The notes: generated from the sequence alone by a model not told the origin. Positions 15,532 through 23,594 are shown, counted from the first letter of the stretch. The stretch is 33,238 nucleotides of DNA from Levilactobacillus paucivorans (GCF_001437125.1 NZ_JQCA01000115.1:1-33238), one strand, 5' to 3'. Program-made: numbers and translations.

Positions 15532-17160
15532 TTACTTGCTAATGTAGGCTCTACTGAAGTCCCAGTTAGAACTTACTGGGAAGTAGATAACACCCTTGAC
15601 GTTAGACTTAACCAATTGTGGCTTCCCACTTTGAGCGACTGGAATGATCCCTTGGTCCTTCAAAAGAATCTTCTGGGCATCAATCAAGTTCTGCCAACGA
15701 GCGGCTGGCTTGTTCGCATTCTTCGTGGTAGCTTCGTCAATCAACTTGTCATATTGACTGTTCTTCCAACGACCATCGTTGTAAGTGTTGTCGGACGTGA
15801 ACAGTGACAGGTCGGTGATTGGGTCTGGGAAGTCGGCCCCCCAAAGGGTCACAACGGCTTGGAAGTCCCCTGAAGCAGAACGAGACAAACGCGTCTTGTA
15901 AGGAATGTTGGCATTCGTGACCTTCAAACCAGACAACTTCGACCATTGACTCTGAACGTATTCGGTCGTGCTCTTTCCTTCAGGTGTGTCGTCGGCCGTT
16001 AAGGTCAGGTCATAACTCTTGCGACCCGTTTCCTTCAAGGCTTCCTTCCACAACTTCTGAGCCTTAGCAACGTTGTGTTCAGTAGCGGCTGGAATCGTCC
16101 CTTGCTGGGCGAAGTCCTTGCCATTACGGATAGCTAACCCACTGGTAACGATACCAGTAGCCACCTTTGACCCATCGTCGAGAACCTTGTTGACGAATTG
16201 GCTACGGTTGAGCGCAAGTGACAGAGCCTGACGGGCCTTGACATTTTGCATCATGCTATCCTTGCGTTGGTTCAGTTCGATGTAAGAAACTCGAGAACTG
16301 TTCCGGGCATGGTATTCCTTATCGTGCTTGTAATTCTTTGGTTGTTGACCACTCAAGTAGATGGCGTCGAGCTTACCACTCTGGTATTGACTCAGTGCCG
16401 TCTGCGGATCCTTAACCGCGTTAAACTTGATCTTATGTAACTTCACGTGCTTAGCGTCCCAGTACTTGCTGTTCTTGGAAAGGGTCCAGTTATCGGAAGT
16501 CCCCGTCCAGTAGCTCAGTGTGAATGCCCCGTTGTAGACGTTATTCGCAGCGGTCGTGGCGTACTTCTTACCATACTTTTGAACGACGCTTTGGTTTTGC
16601 GGGAAGAACGCGGTCTGAGCAACCAACGTTGGGAAGTAGCTAACGGGATGGGTCAAGGTAACCTTAACCTTGTAATCCCCTTCAGCCTTAATTCCTAAGG
16701 TGGAGACAGCCTTCTTGCCCTTCATAATGGCGTTGGCATTCGCAACATCAGCGTATAAGTAGGCGTATTGTGACCCCGTCTTCGGGTTTACAGTGCGTTG
16801 CCACCCATAAACGAAATCTTTTGCGGTAACCTTGTCCCCATTACTCCAGTTAGACTTCCGGAGATTAAACGTATACGTCTTGCCATCCTTGGACTTACTA
16901 TAGCTCTTAGCGACACCTGGGTGTGTGCTACTGTTTTTCCCAAACTTCAGTAGACCTTCACCAGTGTTGTTAAGCGTTTCACCGGAAACCACATCGGTTG
17001 CCAGTGAGCTATCCATGGTGGGTAAAGTAGAACTTTCCATCCAAGTTAAGGTTTGATCCTTGGCCTGGCTGGCACTGCTCGAGGAGTTCCCACAACCTGC
17101 TAATGAAACTGCAGCAAGTGTGGCAACGGCTCCTAACGTAATTAATGACCTAGCCTTCAT
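15532..17160 (-). CDS. oppA: Oligopeptide-binding lipoprotein OppA (copy 2)
   Basis: A second family 5 peptide-binding lipoprotein, 542 residues, the same length as copy 1. The lipobox is SLAGC-GNSSSSAS. Long blocks are identical to copy 1, for example ATDVVSGETLNNT and TYTFNLRKSNWSNGDKVTAK. Differences cluster elsewhere in the mature domain, so the two may bind different peptides and share one transporter. The start at 17160 follows GAGAGGGG; the TTG 21 bp upstream overlaps that site and is rejected. It has its own promoter and terminator, so it can be expressed apart from oppA1BCDF. Confidence 0.92.
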   Translation of the reverse strand: MKARSLITLGAVATLAAVSLAGCGNSSSSASQAKDQTLTWMESSTLPTMDSSLATDVVSGETLNNTGEGLLKFGKNSSTHPGVAKSYSKSKDGKTYTFNLRKSNWSNGDKVTAKDFVYGWQRTVNPKTGSQYAYLYADVANANAIMKGKKAVSTLGIKAEGDYKVKVTLTHPVSYFPTLVAQTAFFPQNQSVVQKYGKKYATTAANNVYNGAFTLSYWTGTSDNWTLSKNSKYWDAKHVKLHKIKFNAVKDPQTALSQYQSGKLDAIYLSGQQPKNYKHDKEYHARNSSRVSYIELNQRKDSMMQNVKARQALSLALNRSQFVNKVLDDGSKVATGIVTSGLAIRNGKDFAQQGTIPAATEHNVAKAQKLWKEALKETGRKSYDLTLTADDTPEGKSTTEYVQSQWSKLSGLKVTNANIPYKTRLSRSASGDFQAVVTLWGADFPDPITDLSLFTSDNTYNDGRWKNSQYDKLIDEATTKNANKPAARWQNLIDAQKILLKDQGIIPVAQSGKPQLVKSNVKGVIYFPVSSNWDFSRAYISK

Positions 17161-17223
17161 ACTAATTCCGACCCCTCTCAATCTTTCATTTCCTCTCGAC
17201 GTAAACGTCAGGACTCATTGTAG

Positions 17224-17229
17224 ATTATA
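17224..17229 (-). promoter_or_regulatory. Probable -10 box of oppA2
   Basis: A perfect leftward TATAAT lies 64 bp before the oppA2 start. The -35 is weak. A small hairpin (GACG, 4-nt loop, CGTC; 17199-17210) lies in the leader. Confidence 0.4.
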
Positions 17230-17306
17230 AAACGGTGAGAATCAACATGTTTTTTTAATTAATTTAATTTACTGGCAAAAAATCAACCGGATTTTCCCCT
17301 GCATGT

Positions 17307-17312
17307 TATACT
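17307..17312 (+). promoter_or_regulatory. Extended -10 promoter of hflX
   Basis: TGtTATACT, an extended -10, lies about 30 bp before the hflX start. It diverges from the oppA2 promoter within the same 180-bp intergenic region. Confidence 0.45.
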
Positions 17313-17343
17313 CAACACAAGGACTTTAAGAGGAGGTCATCTC

Positions 17344-18630
17344 ATGGAAGAAACCCCACGAACACCCGTTATTACGATTGGATTAAACGCTGGTCAGGCC
17401 ACGTTTGACTACTCAATGACGGAACTTAAAAACTTAGTCGAAGCCAATAACATGACAGTGGTTGAGGAGATTCAACAATCACTCACCAAACCAAATCCCG
17501 GAACTTATTTCGGGACTGGGAAAGTTGAAGAATTGGCCGAGATTGTGGCGGATGACGAAGTCAATATCGTCATCGTCAATGACGAACTGACCCCAAGTCA
17601 GATTCGTAACTTGGAGAACGGCACCAAGGCCCGCATCATTGACCGGACCGGCCTTATTCTCGAAATTTTCGCTAACCGGGCGCAGTCCCGTGAAGCCAAG
17701 CTTCAGGTACAACTGGCTATGCTCCAATACCAGTTACCTCGCCTGCACACCAGCGCCTCACAGCGACTGGACCAACAGACCGGTAGCGGTGGTGGCGGTG
17801 GCTTCACCAACCGTGGTTCCGGTGAATCTCAGACTGAAATGAGTCGGCGGACCATTCAACGGTCCATCAACCACGTCAACCACGAACTCAAGGAAATCAA
17901 TCAGGCCGCGGCGACCCAGCGGCAACAACGGGAACGCAACCAACTGCCTTCCGTGGCCTTGGTTGGTTACACCAACGCCGGCAAATCAACGTTGATGAAC
18001 GCCTTGGTTCGTAAATTCGGAAAAAACGAAGACAAACAGGTCTTCGTTAAGGACATGCTGTTCGCAACGCTGGATACCAGTGTGCGGCAACTGGTCTTCC
18101 CCGACCAAAAGAAAATGTTGTTGAGCGATACCGTTGGATTCGTGAGCCAGTTGCCAACGCAACTGGTCAAGGCCTTCCGTTCAACGCTTGCCGAAGCGGC
18201 CAATGCTGACCTCTTGATTCAAGTCGTCGACTACGCCGATGCCAATAAGGAATCAATGATGGCCACAACTGAGAAGACTTTAACGGACATCGGGGTGACC
18301 GATGTGCCGATGATTACCGTCTTCAACAAGGCTGACCTGACCGAAGCCACTTACCCAACCCGGGCTGGTGACCAGTTGGTTCTCTCGGCGCTGGATGATG
18401 CTTCCTTGGATCTGTTGGTTCAAGCCATCAAGGAAAAGGTCTTCCACAACTACGTCACGGCTAACTTCCTCATCCCCTTCTCTGAGGGTGAAGTGGTCTC
18501 CTATCTCAACGAACATGCCCATGTCTTGAGCACGGACTACGTCGAGGATGGGACAGCCATCAAAGTTGAACTCCAACAGGCTGACTTTGACCGTTTCAAG
18601 AAATTCGTTGTTACCGAAGAACACAGCTAA
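17344..18630 (+). CDS. hflX: Ribosome-associated GTPase HflX
   Basis: A 428-residue GTPase that binds 50S and 70S particles and, in studied bacteria, splits stalled ribosomes during stress. The N-terminal HflX domain includes the NPGTYFGTGKVEEL and DELTPSQIRNLE motifs. A glycine-rich linker (TGSGGGGGFTNRGSGESQTE) and a helical hairpin follow. The G domain has G1 GYTNAGKS (208-215), G3 DTVGF and G4 NKAD. AGAGGAGG precedes the ATG. It is a single-gene unit with its own promoter and a terminator at 18642. Confidence 0.96.
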   Translation: MEETPRTPVITIGLNAGQATFDYSMTELKNLVEANNMTVVEEIQQSLTKPNPGTYFGTGKVEELAEIVADDEVNIVIVNDELTPSQIRNLENGTKARIIDRTGLILEIFANRAQSREAKLQVQLAMLQYQLPRLHTSASQRLDQQTGSGGGGGFTNRGSGESQTEMSRRTIQRSINHVNHELKEINQAAATQRQQRERNQLPSVALVGYTNAGKSTLMNALVRKFGKNEDKQVFVKDMLFATLDTSVRQLVFPDQKKMLLSDTVGFVSQLPTQLVKAFRSTLAEAANADLLIQVVDYADANKESMMATTEKTLTDIGVTDVPMITVFNKADLTEATYPTRAGDQLVLSALDDASLDLLVQAIKEKVFHNYVTANFLIPFSEGEVVSYLNEHAHVLSTDYVEDGTAIKVELQQADFDRFKKFVVTEEHS

Positions 18631-18641
18631 ACTTGTTTTGT

Positions 18642-18675
18642 GAGCCATCCTGGCATCTGCTGGGGTGGCTTTTCT
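18642..18675 (+). terminator. Intrinsic terminator of hflX
   Basis: AGCCATCC and GGGGTGGCT form an imperfect stem around an internal loop, followed by TTTTCTTTT. It lies 12 bp after the hflX stop. Confidence 0.7.
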
Positions 18676-18763
18676 TTTACTCAATCGCGTTTAGGGGTGT
18701 GCTAAGACAATCAGCTAATCTCCAAGATTCGGCAACTGTGGCGGAGTTACTCGCCTTACCGGC

Positions 18764-18903
18764 CGGTAGCTAGGGGCTGGAACGGTGCGAACACAACTTG
18801 AAGCCTCGAAACCCACGAGTCTCCAAGCTTGGTTTTCTCCTAAGCCAGCGAGAAGGCCACTCACTGACTAAGGAGAACGACGCGCCTGAGCCCCTATCTG
18901 CCG
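18764..18903 (+). ncRNA. Structured RNA element, copy A (three-way junction)
   Basis: No gene is visible between 18631 and 19332; this is one of two related RNA folds there. P1 pairs 18764-18769 with 18898-18903 and 18771-18778 (TAGGGGCT) with 18889-18896. P2 pairs 18784-18789 (GGTGCG) with 18881-18886 (CGCGCC). P3 is the hairpin 18797-18827, with CTCG/CGAG at its tip and a C-U mismatch beneath. P4 is the hairpin 18835-18877, with TTCTCCT/AGGAGAA at its base, then an AG/CT pair, then CAGcGAG/CTCaCTG closed by a 7-nt loop. U-G wobbles in P1 and P2 would be C-A mismatches on the other strand, so the RNA reads rightward. A small hairpin with a 4-nt loop (18913-18931) follows. Confidence 0.7.
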
Positions 18904-19098
18904 TCCTCACGGCTTAGGTGGAAGCACCAAGTCAACTCCAGGGGGAAGTCCTTTCAGTTAGTCATCGTAGAGTCAAGTAACCCTCCCATAACTTAAACGC
19001 CAACAAGTCACCCCAAAGCGGCGGTCCGAATGCTCAAAACGATAGTATCATTGTCTTTTATTCTTTGTCGCGGTAACGATAAATTTTAGCCGGAGGAG

Positions 19099-19256
19099 GC
19101 CAGGGATGGAGCCGGCCGTGGAGGTGGTGTTAGACCGAGTGGTTCTCTCGGCCTTACACCACGGGCGACTTTGAAGACTCGCGTTCTTGCGAGGCTTCAA
19201 ATCGAGCGAGAAGCCCAAGGGGCTGAAGCGTCCCCACAGCAGGCGTAATCCCTGGC
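19099..19256 (-). ncRNA. Structured RNA element, copy B (same fold, opposite strand)
   Basis: Read leftward it repeats the architecture of copy A with different helix sequences. P1 pairs 19248-19256 with 19099-19107 (9 bp). P2 pairs 19234-19244 with 19111-19121 (one mismatch, one G-U). P3 is 19170-19201: GAAG, C-U mismatch, CTCGC/GCGAG, as in copy A. P4 is 19124-19162: GTGGTGT/ACACCAC at the base, the conserved AG/CT pair, then CCGAG/CTCGG and a 7-nt loop ending CCA, as in copy A. An extra hairpin AGCCC/GGGCT (19212-19224) sits between P2 and P3. It lies downstream of, and on the same strand as, the gln-type operon, beyond its terminator. Confidence 0.7.
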
Positions 19257-19288
19257 AGCCGCAGGCGGTCAACCTTTAAACAACATAG

Positions 19289-19329
19289 CAAAAAACGCCA
19301 TACCGAAACCCAATCGGTATGGCGTTTAA
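19289..19329 (-). terminator. Intrinsic terminator of the polar amino acid ABC operon
   Basis: Leftward, AACGCCATACCG pairs perfectly with CGGTATGGCGTT around a 9-nt loop, followed by TTTT. It begins right after the last permease gene. Confidence 0.9.
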
Positions 19330-19332
19330 CTG

Positions 19333-19989
19333 TTAAGCCTGACGCTTTTCCAAGTGGCGTGCCAGCAATGATAGCAGGTAACAAACCACGAAGTACATGG
19401 CCGCAATGGCCACGAACATTGGAATAATGTAATTGGTGTTCTGCCCATAGATAATCTGGGACCGGAACAGCATTTCTGGCAAGAGGATAATCGTCGCCAA
19501 CGACGTATCCTTAACCAGCGAGATGAATTGACTCACGATCGCTGGAATCATCTTCACCAAAGCTTGCGGCAAGACAATATACCAGAGTCCTTGCCAGTAG
19601 GTTAACCCATTGGCTCGAGCCCCTTCCATTTGGCCAGAATCCACGGCTTGAATCCCTGACCGCACAATTTCGGCTAGCATCGTTGATTCGAAGATGGTCA
19701 TAGCCAGAATCGCCGCCGGAATAATTTCTGGCTTGACCCCCAGGTTAGGCAATCCAAAGTAGGTGAAGAACAGAATCAAAATCAGTGGCAGGTTCCGAAT
19801 CACATCAATCACGACCCCGACAACGGCGGAGACGTACTTAATCTTGACGTAACGAATGACCCCTAGAATGGCCCCAATAATAAAGCTCCCGATGATAGAA
19901 ATCACAGAGACTAGTAGCGTGATCCCCAGTCCGCCAAAGAGATAGCGGAGGTTGTCAGGGGAGTAGGCGTTAATAAAGTTTTGTAGCAT
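19333..19989 (-). CDS. Polar amino acid ABC transporter permease (second GlnP-type subunit)
   Basis: A 218-residue membrane subunit of the HisM/GlnP type. It has several hydrophobic helices and the ATPase-contact motif VDSGQMEGARANGLTYWQGLWYIVLPQAL (EAA loop, about 116-144). It pairs with the 20005-20643 permease, and both carry the same MEGARANGL core. It is the last gene of a four-gene operon, 15 nt after the previous one, with GGGGAGG as ribosome binding site. Confidence 0.92.
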   Translation of the reverse strand: MLQNFINAYSPDNLRYLFGGLGITLLVSVISIIGSFIIGAILGVIRYVKIKYVSAVVGVVIDVIRNLPLILILFFTYFGLPNLGVKPEIIPAAILAMTIFESTMLAEIVRSGIQAVDSGQMEGARANGLTYWQGLWYIVLPQALVKMIPAIVSQFISLVKDTSLATIILLPEMLFRSQIIYGQNTNYIIPMFVAIAAMYFVVCYLLSLLARHLEKRQA

Positions 19990-20004
19990 ATCTATTCTCC
20001 TCCC

Positions 20005-20643
20005 CTAAGCTAACCGTTTTTCCAGGTAACGCATGTAGTAACTAATTGGTAACGTGATAACCAAGTAGAGCACCCCAATAGTGGAGTATGCCGCAATGGT
20101 TTGCAGTGAACTCGAAGCAATCACGTTTCCCTGATACATCAGGTCGAAGCCACCCACGAAGGCCAGCGTCGAAGAGTTTTTAACCAGGTTAACAAATTGA
20201 TTACCTAATGGCGGAATAACGTACCGGAAAGCCTGTGGTAACACGATGTAACGCATACTTTGCCAGAAGCTCAGGCCATTGGCTCGGGCCCCTTCCATTT
20301 GACCGGGATCCACAGACTTGATTCCCGCTCGCACGGTTTCGGCAATGAAGGAAGAGGTATACAACGTCAGTCCGATGGTGCCGGCGGTAAACCCGTTCAT
20401 CTTGACAATGTACAGTGGGAAAACCACGAAGAAGAACATCGTGATGACCAGTAACGGAATGTTCCGGAAAATTTCGATGTAGACTCGGGCAATGCCCCGA
20501 GCAAGCTTGCTTGGAGACTCTTCAAGTAACGCGAAGAATGTCCCAATGATGAGGCTGAGAACCAAGGCAATCAGACTACACAACAGTGTCTGGCCCAGTC
20601 CATACAGGAGCGTTCCCCCGTAATTTTGAAAGATACTAATCAT
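20005..20643 (-). CDS. Polar amino acid ABC transporter permease (first GlnP-type subunit)
   Basis: A 212-residue inner-membrane permease with the EAA loop VDPGQMEGARANGLSFWQSMRYIVLPQAF. Its start codon overlaps the binding-protein stop as ATGA, so translation is coupled. With its partner it forms the heterodimeric channel energised by the ATPase at 21493-22233. Confidence 0.92.
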   Translation of the reverse strand: MISIFQNYGGTLLYGLGQTLLCSLIALVLSLIIGTFFALLEESPSKLARGIARVYIEIFRNIPLLVITMFFFVVFPLYIVKMNGFTAGTIGLTLYTSSFIAETVRAGIKSVDPGQMEGARANGLSFWQSMRYIVLPQAFRYVIPPLGNQFVNLVKNSSTLAFVGGFDLMYQGNVIASSSLQTIAAYSTIGVLYLVITLPISYYMRYLEKRLA

Positions 20644-21476
20644 TCTTTAGCCGCCTCCTCGTAGTCGAAGCCCTTCACGTTGTGGAACCACTTGTGAAGC
20701 AACCGGTTATATTCTCCGTTAGCCCGGAGTTCTTTTAAGGCCTTGTTGGTCGCCTTGACGAAGTCTTGTTGGTTCTTATCAACCGCGATGCCGTAAGGTT
20801 CAGAGACGAACGTGCCACCCGTGACGACGTAGCCCGGGTTCTGGACAGACATCCCATATAAAATCCCATTATCAGTGGTTAACGCCTGGCCTTGCCCCGA
20901 CTTTAAAGCCGTCATGGCTTGCGCATAGTCGGTCAACTGGAGCACCTTGGCATTCGGCGCAACCTTGGCAACATTTTCAACGGAGTCGGATCCAACCACC
21001 CCAAGGACAGTGCCCTTCTCACGGTTTAGGTCCTTCACGTTCTTAATCGAGCTGCCCTTCTTCACCAGAAGCGATTGGCCGGCAAAGAAGTAGGTGTTTG
21101 AGAAATCGACCTGTTTACGCCGCTCTGGCGTATTGGTCATCGTGGCCATAATGGCATCGATATTCCCATTCTTTAACATGGGCATCCGCGTCGAACTCGT
21201 CACTTGAATGAACTTGGCCTTGGCATGCTTACCTAGCATCTGCTTAGTTAAAGCGTTGGCCAGATCAACTTCAAAACCCTTAATCTTGCCATCCTTGGTG
21301 TCGAGAAGCCCGAACAACCGGGTATCGGCCTTCACACCCCACGTAATGGTCTTGGACTGCTGATCCGTGTGCCACACATTTCGTGACGACAACGGCTTAC
21401 TCCCACAGGCCGTTACCATCACCGTGAGGACAGTCAGGGCAACCAGCAGGCCCAGACAACGAATTAATCTTTTCAT
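20640..21476 (-). CDS. Amino acid ABC transporter substrate-binding lipoprotein
   Basis: A 278-residue solute-binding protein of family 3. The N-terminal signal peptide ends in the lipobox VTAC-GSK, so the mature protein is lipid-anchored outside the membrane. Family features are IKGFEVDLANALTKQ, IDAIMATMTNTPERRKQVDFSNTYF and the C-terminal NGEYNRLLHKWF. The TPERRKQVDFSxxY signature places it among polar amino acid receptors (Glu, Gln, Asp, Arg, His). The exact ligand cannot be read, but the ARG-box-like site upstream of the operon makes arginine or a related basic amino acid worth testing. GGGAGG precedes the ATG. Confidence 0.88.
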   Translation of the reverse strand: MKRLIRCLGLLVALTVLTVMVTACGSKPLSSRNVWHTDQQSKTITWGVKADTRLFGLLDTKDGKIKGFEVDLANALTKQMLGKHAKAKFIQVTSSTRMPMLKNGNIDAIMATMTNTPERRKQVDFSNTYFFAGQSLLVKKGSSIKNVKDLNREKGTVLGVVGSDSVENVAKVAPNAKVLQLTDYAQAMTALKSGQGQALTTDNGILYGMSVQNPGYVVTGGTFVSEPYGIAVDKNQQDFVKATNKALKELRANGEYNRLLHKWFHNVKGFDYEEAAKE

Positions 21477-21492
21477 TTCGATATCCTCCCAA

Positions 21493-22233
21493 CTAATGAG
21501 TCAAAATCTTACTTAAGAATTGACGAGCCCGTTCATTGGTTGGCTGGCCATCGAAGAATTGTTCCTTAGTGTCGTCTTCCAGCACGCGGCCGTCCGCCAT
21601 GAAAATCACTCGGTTAGCCACTTCACGAGCGAAGCCCATTTCGTGGGTCACGACGAGCGACGTCATACTGGAGTCACGGGCAATGGATTTCATAACATTT
21701 AACACATCATCAATCATTTCTGGGTCCAAGGCACTGGTGGGTTCGTCGAACAGTAAGCACTTCGGCTTCATCGCCAGAGAACGCGCGATGGCAATCCGTT
21801 GTTGTTGGCCCCCGGAAAGTTGGGAAGGCATCTTTGGGGCTTGGTCAGCCAGGCCCACTCGGTCGAGCATCTCCATAGCAGCCTTCTTGTTCTCGGCTTC
21901 TTCTCGGTGCAACACAATTCGTGGGGCTAACATGATATTTTCGAGAATGGTCTTATTGGCATAGAGATTAAAGTGTTGGAACACCATTCCCACGTTCTTG
22001 CGAATTCTGTTCATATCCGTCTTGGGGTTGGCGAGGTCTTGACCGTTAACGATCAATTGCCCGTGACGAATGGATTCCAACCCGTTGACAGTCCGGATCA
22101 GCGTCGATTTTCCGGAACCGGAAGGCCCAATCAGCACGACCGTTTCGCCGGCCTCAATCGTCAAATTAATATTGTGAAGCGCGTGGAAGTCACCGTAATA
22201 CTTTTCCACGTTGTGAAATTCAATCATTGACAT
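21493..22233 (-). CDS. Polar amino acid ABC transporter ATP-binding protein (GlnQ/ArtP type)
   Basis: The 246-residue ATPase of the transporter. Walker A is GPSGSGKS (36-43), Q-loop VGMVFQHFNLYANKTILENI, signature LSGGQQQRIAIARSLA and Walker B LLFDEPTSALDPE. These are characteristic of the GlnQ/HisP/ArtP branch. The start at 22233 follows AGGGGG; the in-frame upstream start 30 bp before is less well placed. It is the first gene of the operon, followed by the binding protein and two permeases. Confidence 0.93.
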   Translation of the reverse strand: MSMIEFHNVEKYYGDFHALHNINLTIEAGETVVLIGPSGSGKSTLIRTVNGLESIRHGQLIVNGQDLANPKTDMNRIRKNVGMVFQHFNLYANKTILENIMLAPRIVLHREEAENKKAAMEMLDRVGLADQAPKMPSQLSGGQQQRIAIARSLAMKPKCLLFDEPTSALDPEMIDDVLNVMKSIARDSSMTSLVVTHEMGFAREVANRVIFMADGRVLEDDTKEQFFDGQPTNERARQFLSKILTH

Positions 22234-22286
22234 AAGCTTTTCCCCCTGCTTGATTAATCGCATTTTTAAAAAATTGTTGCGGCTTA

Positions 22287-22334
22287 CATGAATACTTATG
22301 CAAACTGATTATCCGTCTAGTTACACCGTCACAA
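22287..22334 (-). promoter_or_regulatory. Proximal promoter with ARG-box-like operator
   Basis: Leftward, -35 TTGTGA (22329-22334) and -10 TAATCA (22306-22311) are 17 nt apart. Just downstream, rightward CATGAATACTTATGCAAA (22287-22304) matches 14 of 18 positions of the Bacillus ARG box CATGAATAAAAATKCAAK. ArgR-type binding over the start site would repress the operon when arginine is abundant. Confidence 0.5.
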
Positions 22335-22408
22335 ACTGAATTCGGCGGCGTCCCATCAACTCTCTTACAGATCCCGTCGCTACCTGAATTGATTAGGGTC
22401 TAATGCAA

Positions 22409-22437
22409 AGTTTAAACCAAAAAAATAACCCGGTCAA
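22409..22437 (-). promoter_or_regulatory. Distal sigma-A promoter of the amino acid ABC operon
   Basis: Leftward, TTGACC (22432-22437), a 17-nt spacer and TAAACT (22409-22414). It would give a leader of about 170 nt that includes the ARG-box-like site. Upstream, 22438-22590 shows only a weak hairpin (22543-22567, GCCGT/ACGGC) and no gene. Confidence 0.5.
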
Positions 22438-22592
22438 AACAAACACTTCCACTATGGCAACCCCCGAAAAAAGTTTAGGCCGCTTAATATTAGATATACC
22501 AAGGATTTTCTTCGTAACCAGGTCCCCTGAAAAAATAAATATCTTGACGCGCCGTTTGGACGGCAAGCGACCTAATTGGCAGCCAACGAAAA

Positions 22593-22630
22593 AGGAACCT
22601 CGGGACTAGAATATCTAGTCCGAGGTTCCT
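22593..22630 (-). terminator. Intrinsic terminator after the two-TM protein gene
   Basis: Leftward, an arm starting AGGAACCTCGGACTAGA pairs with its complement apart from one bulged base, with a short loop, then TTTTT. It is the strongest terminator in the window. Confidence 0.9.
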
Positions 22631-22668
22631 GAATGCTTGGTTATGCGATTAAACTTTCATTCCTAGCT

Positions 22669-23574
22669 TTAGTGATGGTAACGCGAGGTCCGCGTCATTG
22701 GTTCCGACTCACGGGTTGGCGTGACCGGTGATGCCTCGCGGGTAACTCGTGAGTTGGGTGTCGTTGACCCTTGATGTTTATAGGCCAATTGCACGGCCAC
22801 TTGGAAATCATTGTCCTGTTCGATCAGACTCGTCCGGCCGAGAACCTTGAAAGGCCCTCCGACCAGTGTGGCATTAGCCAGATATAATTCAATCTGATCC
22901 TGAACATCAGCGACCTTCTGGAGGCCAACCGTGGCCACGACCCCCACCCGTTGCTTCTCCGCCTGGTTAATCCCAGCGTAGACCACGAGTTGGTTGCCTT
23001 CGGTCTGCATCTCAAAATAGGGAATCAGCACACCTGGTCCCGAAGCGTAAACTGGCTTTCCAAGTTTACGAACTTGGTCGGTAATCTCTCGGTCACCGAG
23101 GCCAGAGTAATCCAGTTGCATCAGTTGATTCTGTTGCAACCGCGTGGCCAAATTTTGAATGTTCTGCAATTCGATTGTGGATGATGACAATTTCCCTGGT
23201 AATATCTTTTTCTCATCAAAATACCCATTGGCTGGAATGTTGCGACCCCCAATGACCGGCTTACCCGTTTCCAGGTCGGCATCCTTGGGCTTCATGTGCA
23301 GCCACTTCTCAATCTTCGGTGAGATGTCGAAGGGTGCCTTCTTCTTGGTGAAGTAGTACATCGTATTGAGATAAACGAAGTAGAGCATCACCACGGCAAT
23401 TGCCAGAATTAACAATCCCCAGAAAGGATGGCCATTTTGGAGATAACGGAACCCAATGTAGAACAGGTAGAGATTTCCTAGGGCCCCGAGCACCGTGTAA
23501 ATGCGGTTCTTCAGCTTAACACTCACGTTGATATAACCTAAGTAGTGGTTAATCATGTCTAGAAAACTAAGCAT
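22669..23574 (-). CDS. Uncharacterised two-TM membrane protein of lactobacilli
   Basis: A 301-residue protein whose function I do not recognise; it resembles an uncharacterised Lactobacillaceae family (I recall the label DUF6681, not verified). Two adjacent hydrophobic segments (about 28-47 and 51-75) are followed by a long soluble part. That part contains a conserved-looking GRNIPANGYFDEKKILPGK stretch and a domain that may be all-beta (YSGLGDREITDQVRKLGKPVYASGPGVLIPYFE). The last 40 residues are polar and probably disordered, ending TSRYHH. A clear AAAGGGGG site precedes the ATG. It follows the Ser-rich gene by 20 nt on the same strand, so the two are probably made together. Confidence 0.75.
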   Translation of the reverse strand: MLSFLDMINHYLGYINVSVKLKNRIYTVLGALGNLYLFYIGFRYLQNGHPFWGLLILAIAVVMLYFVYLNTMYYFTKKKAPFDISPKIEKWLHMKPKDADLETGKPVIGGRNIPANGYFDEKKILPGKLSSSTIELQNIQNLATRLQQNQLMQLDYSGLGDREITDQVRKLGKPVYASGPGVLIPYFEMQTEGNQLVVYAGINQAEKQRVGVVATVGLQKVADVQDQIELYLANATLVGGPFKVLGRTSLIEQDNDFQVAVQLAYKHQGSTTPNSRVTREASPVTPTRESEPMTRTSRYHH

Positions 23575-23594
23575 TATCGGTCCCCCTTTCTGTC

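Noticed and set aside
19048-19384. Short leftward open frames through RNA element copy B
   Set aside because: No ribosome binding site or protein family is visible, and the base pairing with compensatory changes to copy A explains the sequence better than coding.
22543-22567. Hairpin GCCGT/ACGGC with a following T-rich stretch in the leftward direction
   Set aside because: The stem is only 5 bp and the T-rich stretch is displaced, so I do not call it a terminator or riboswitch.
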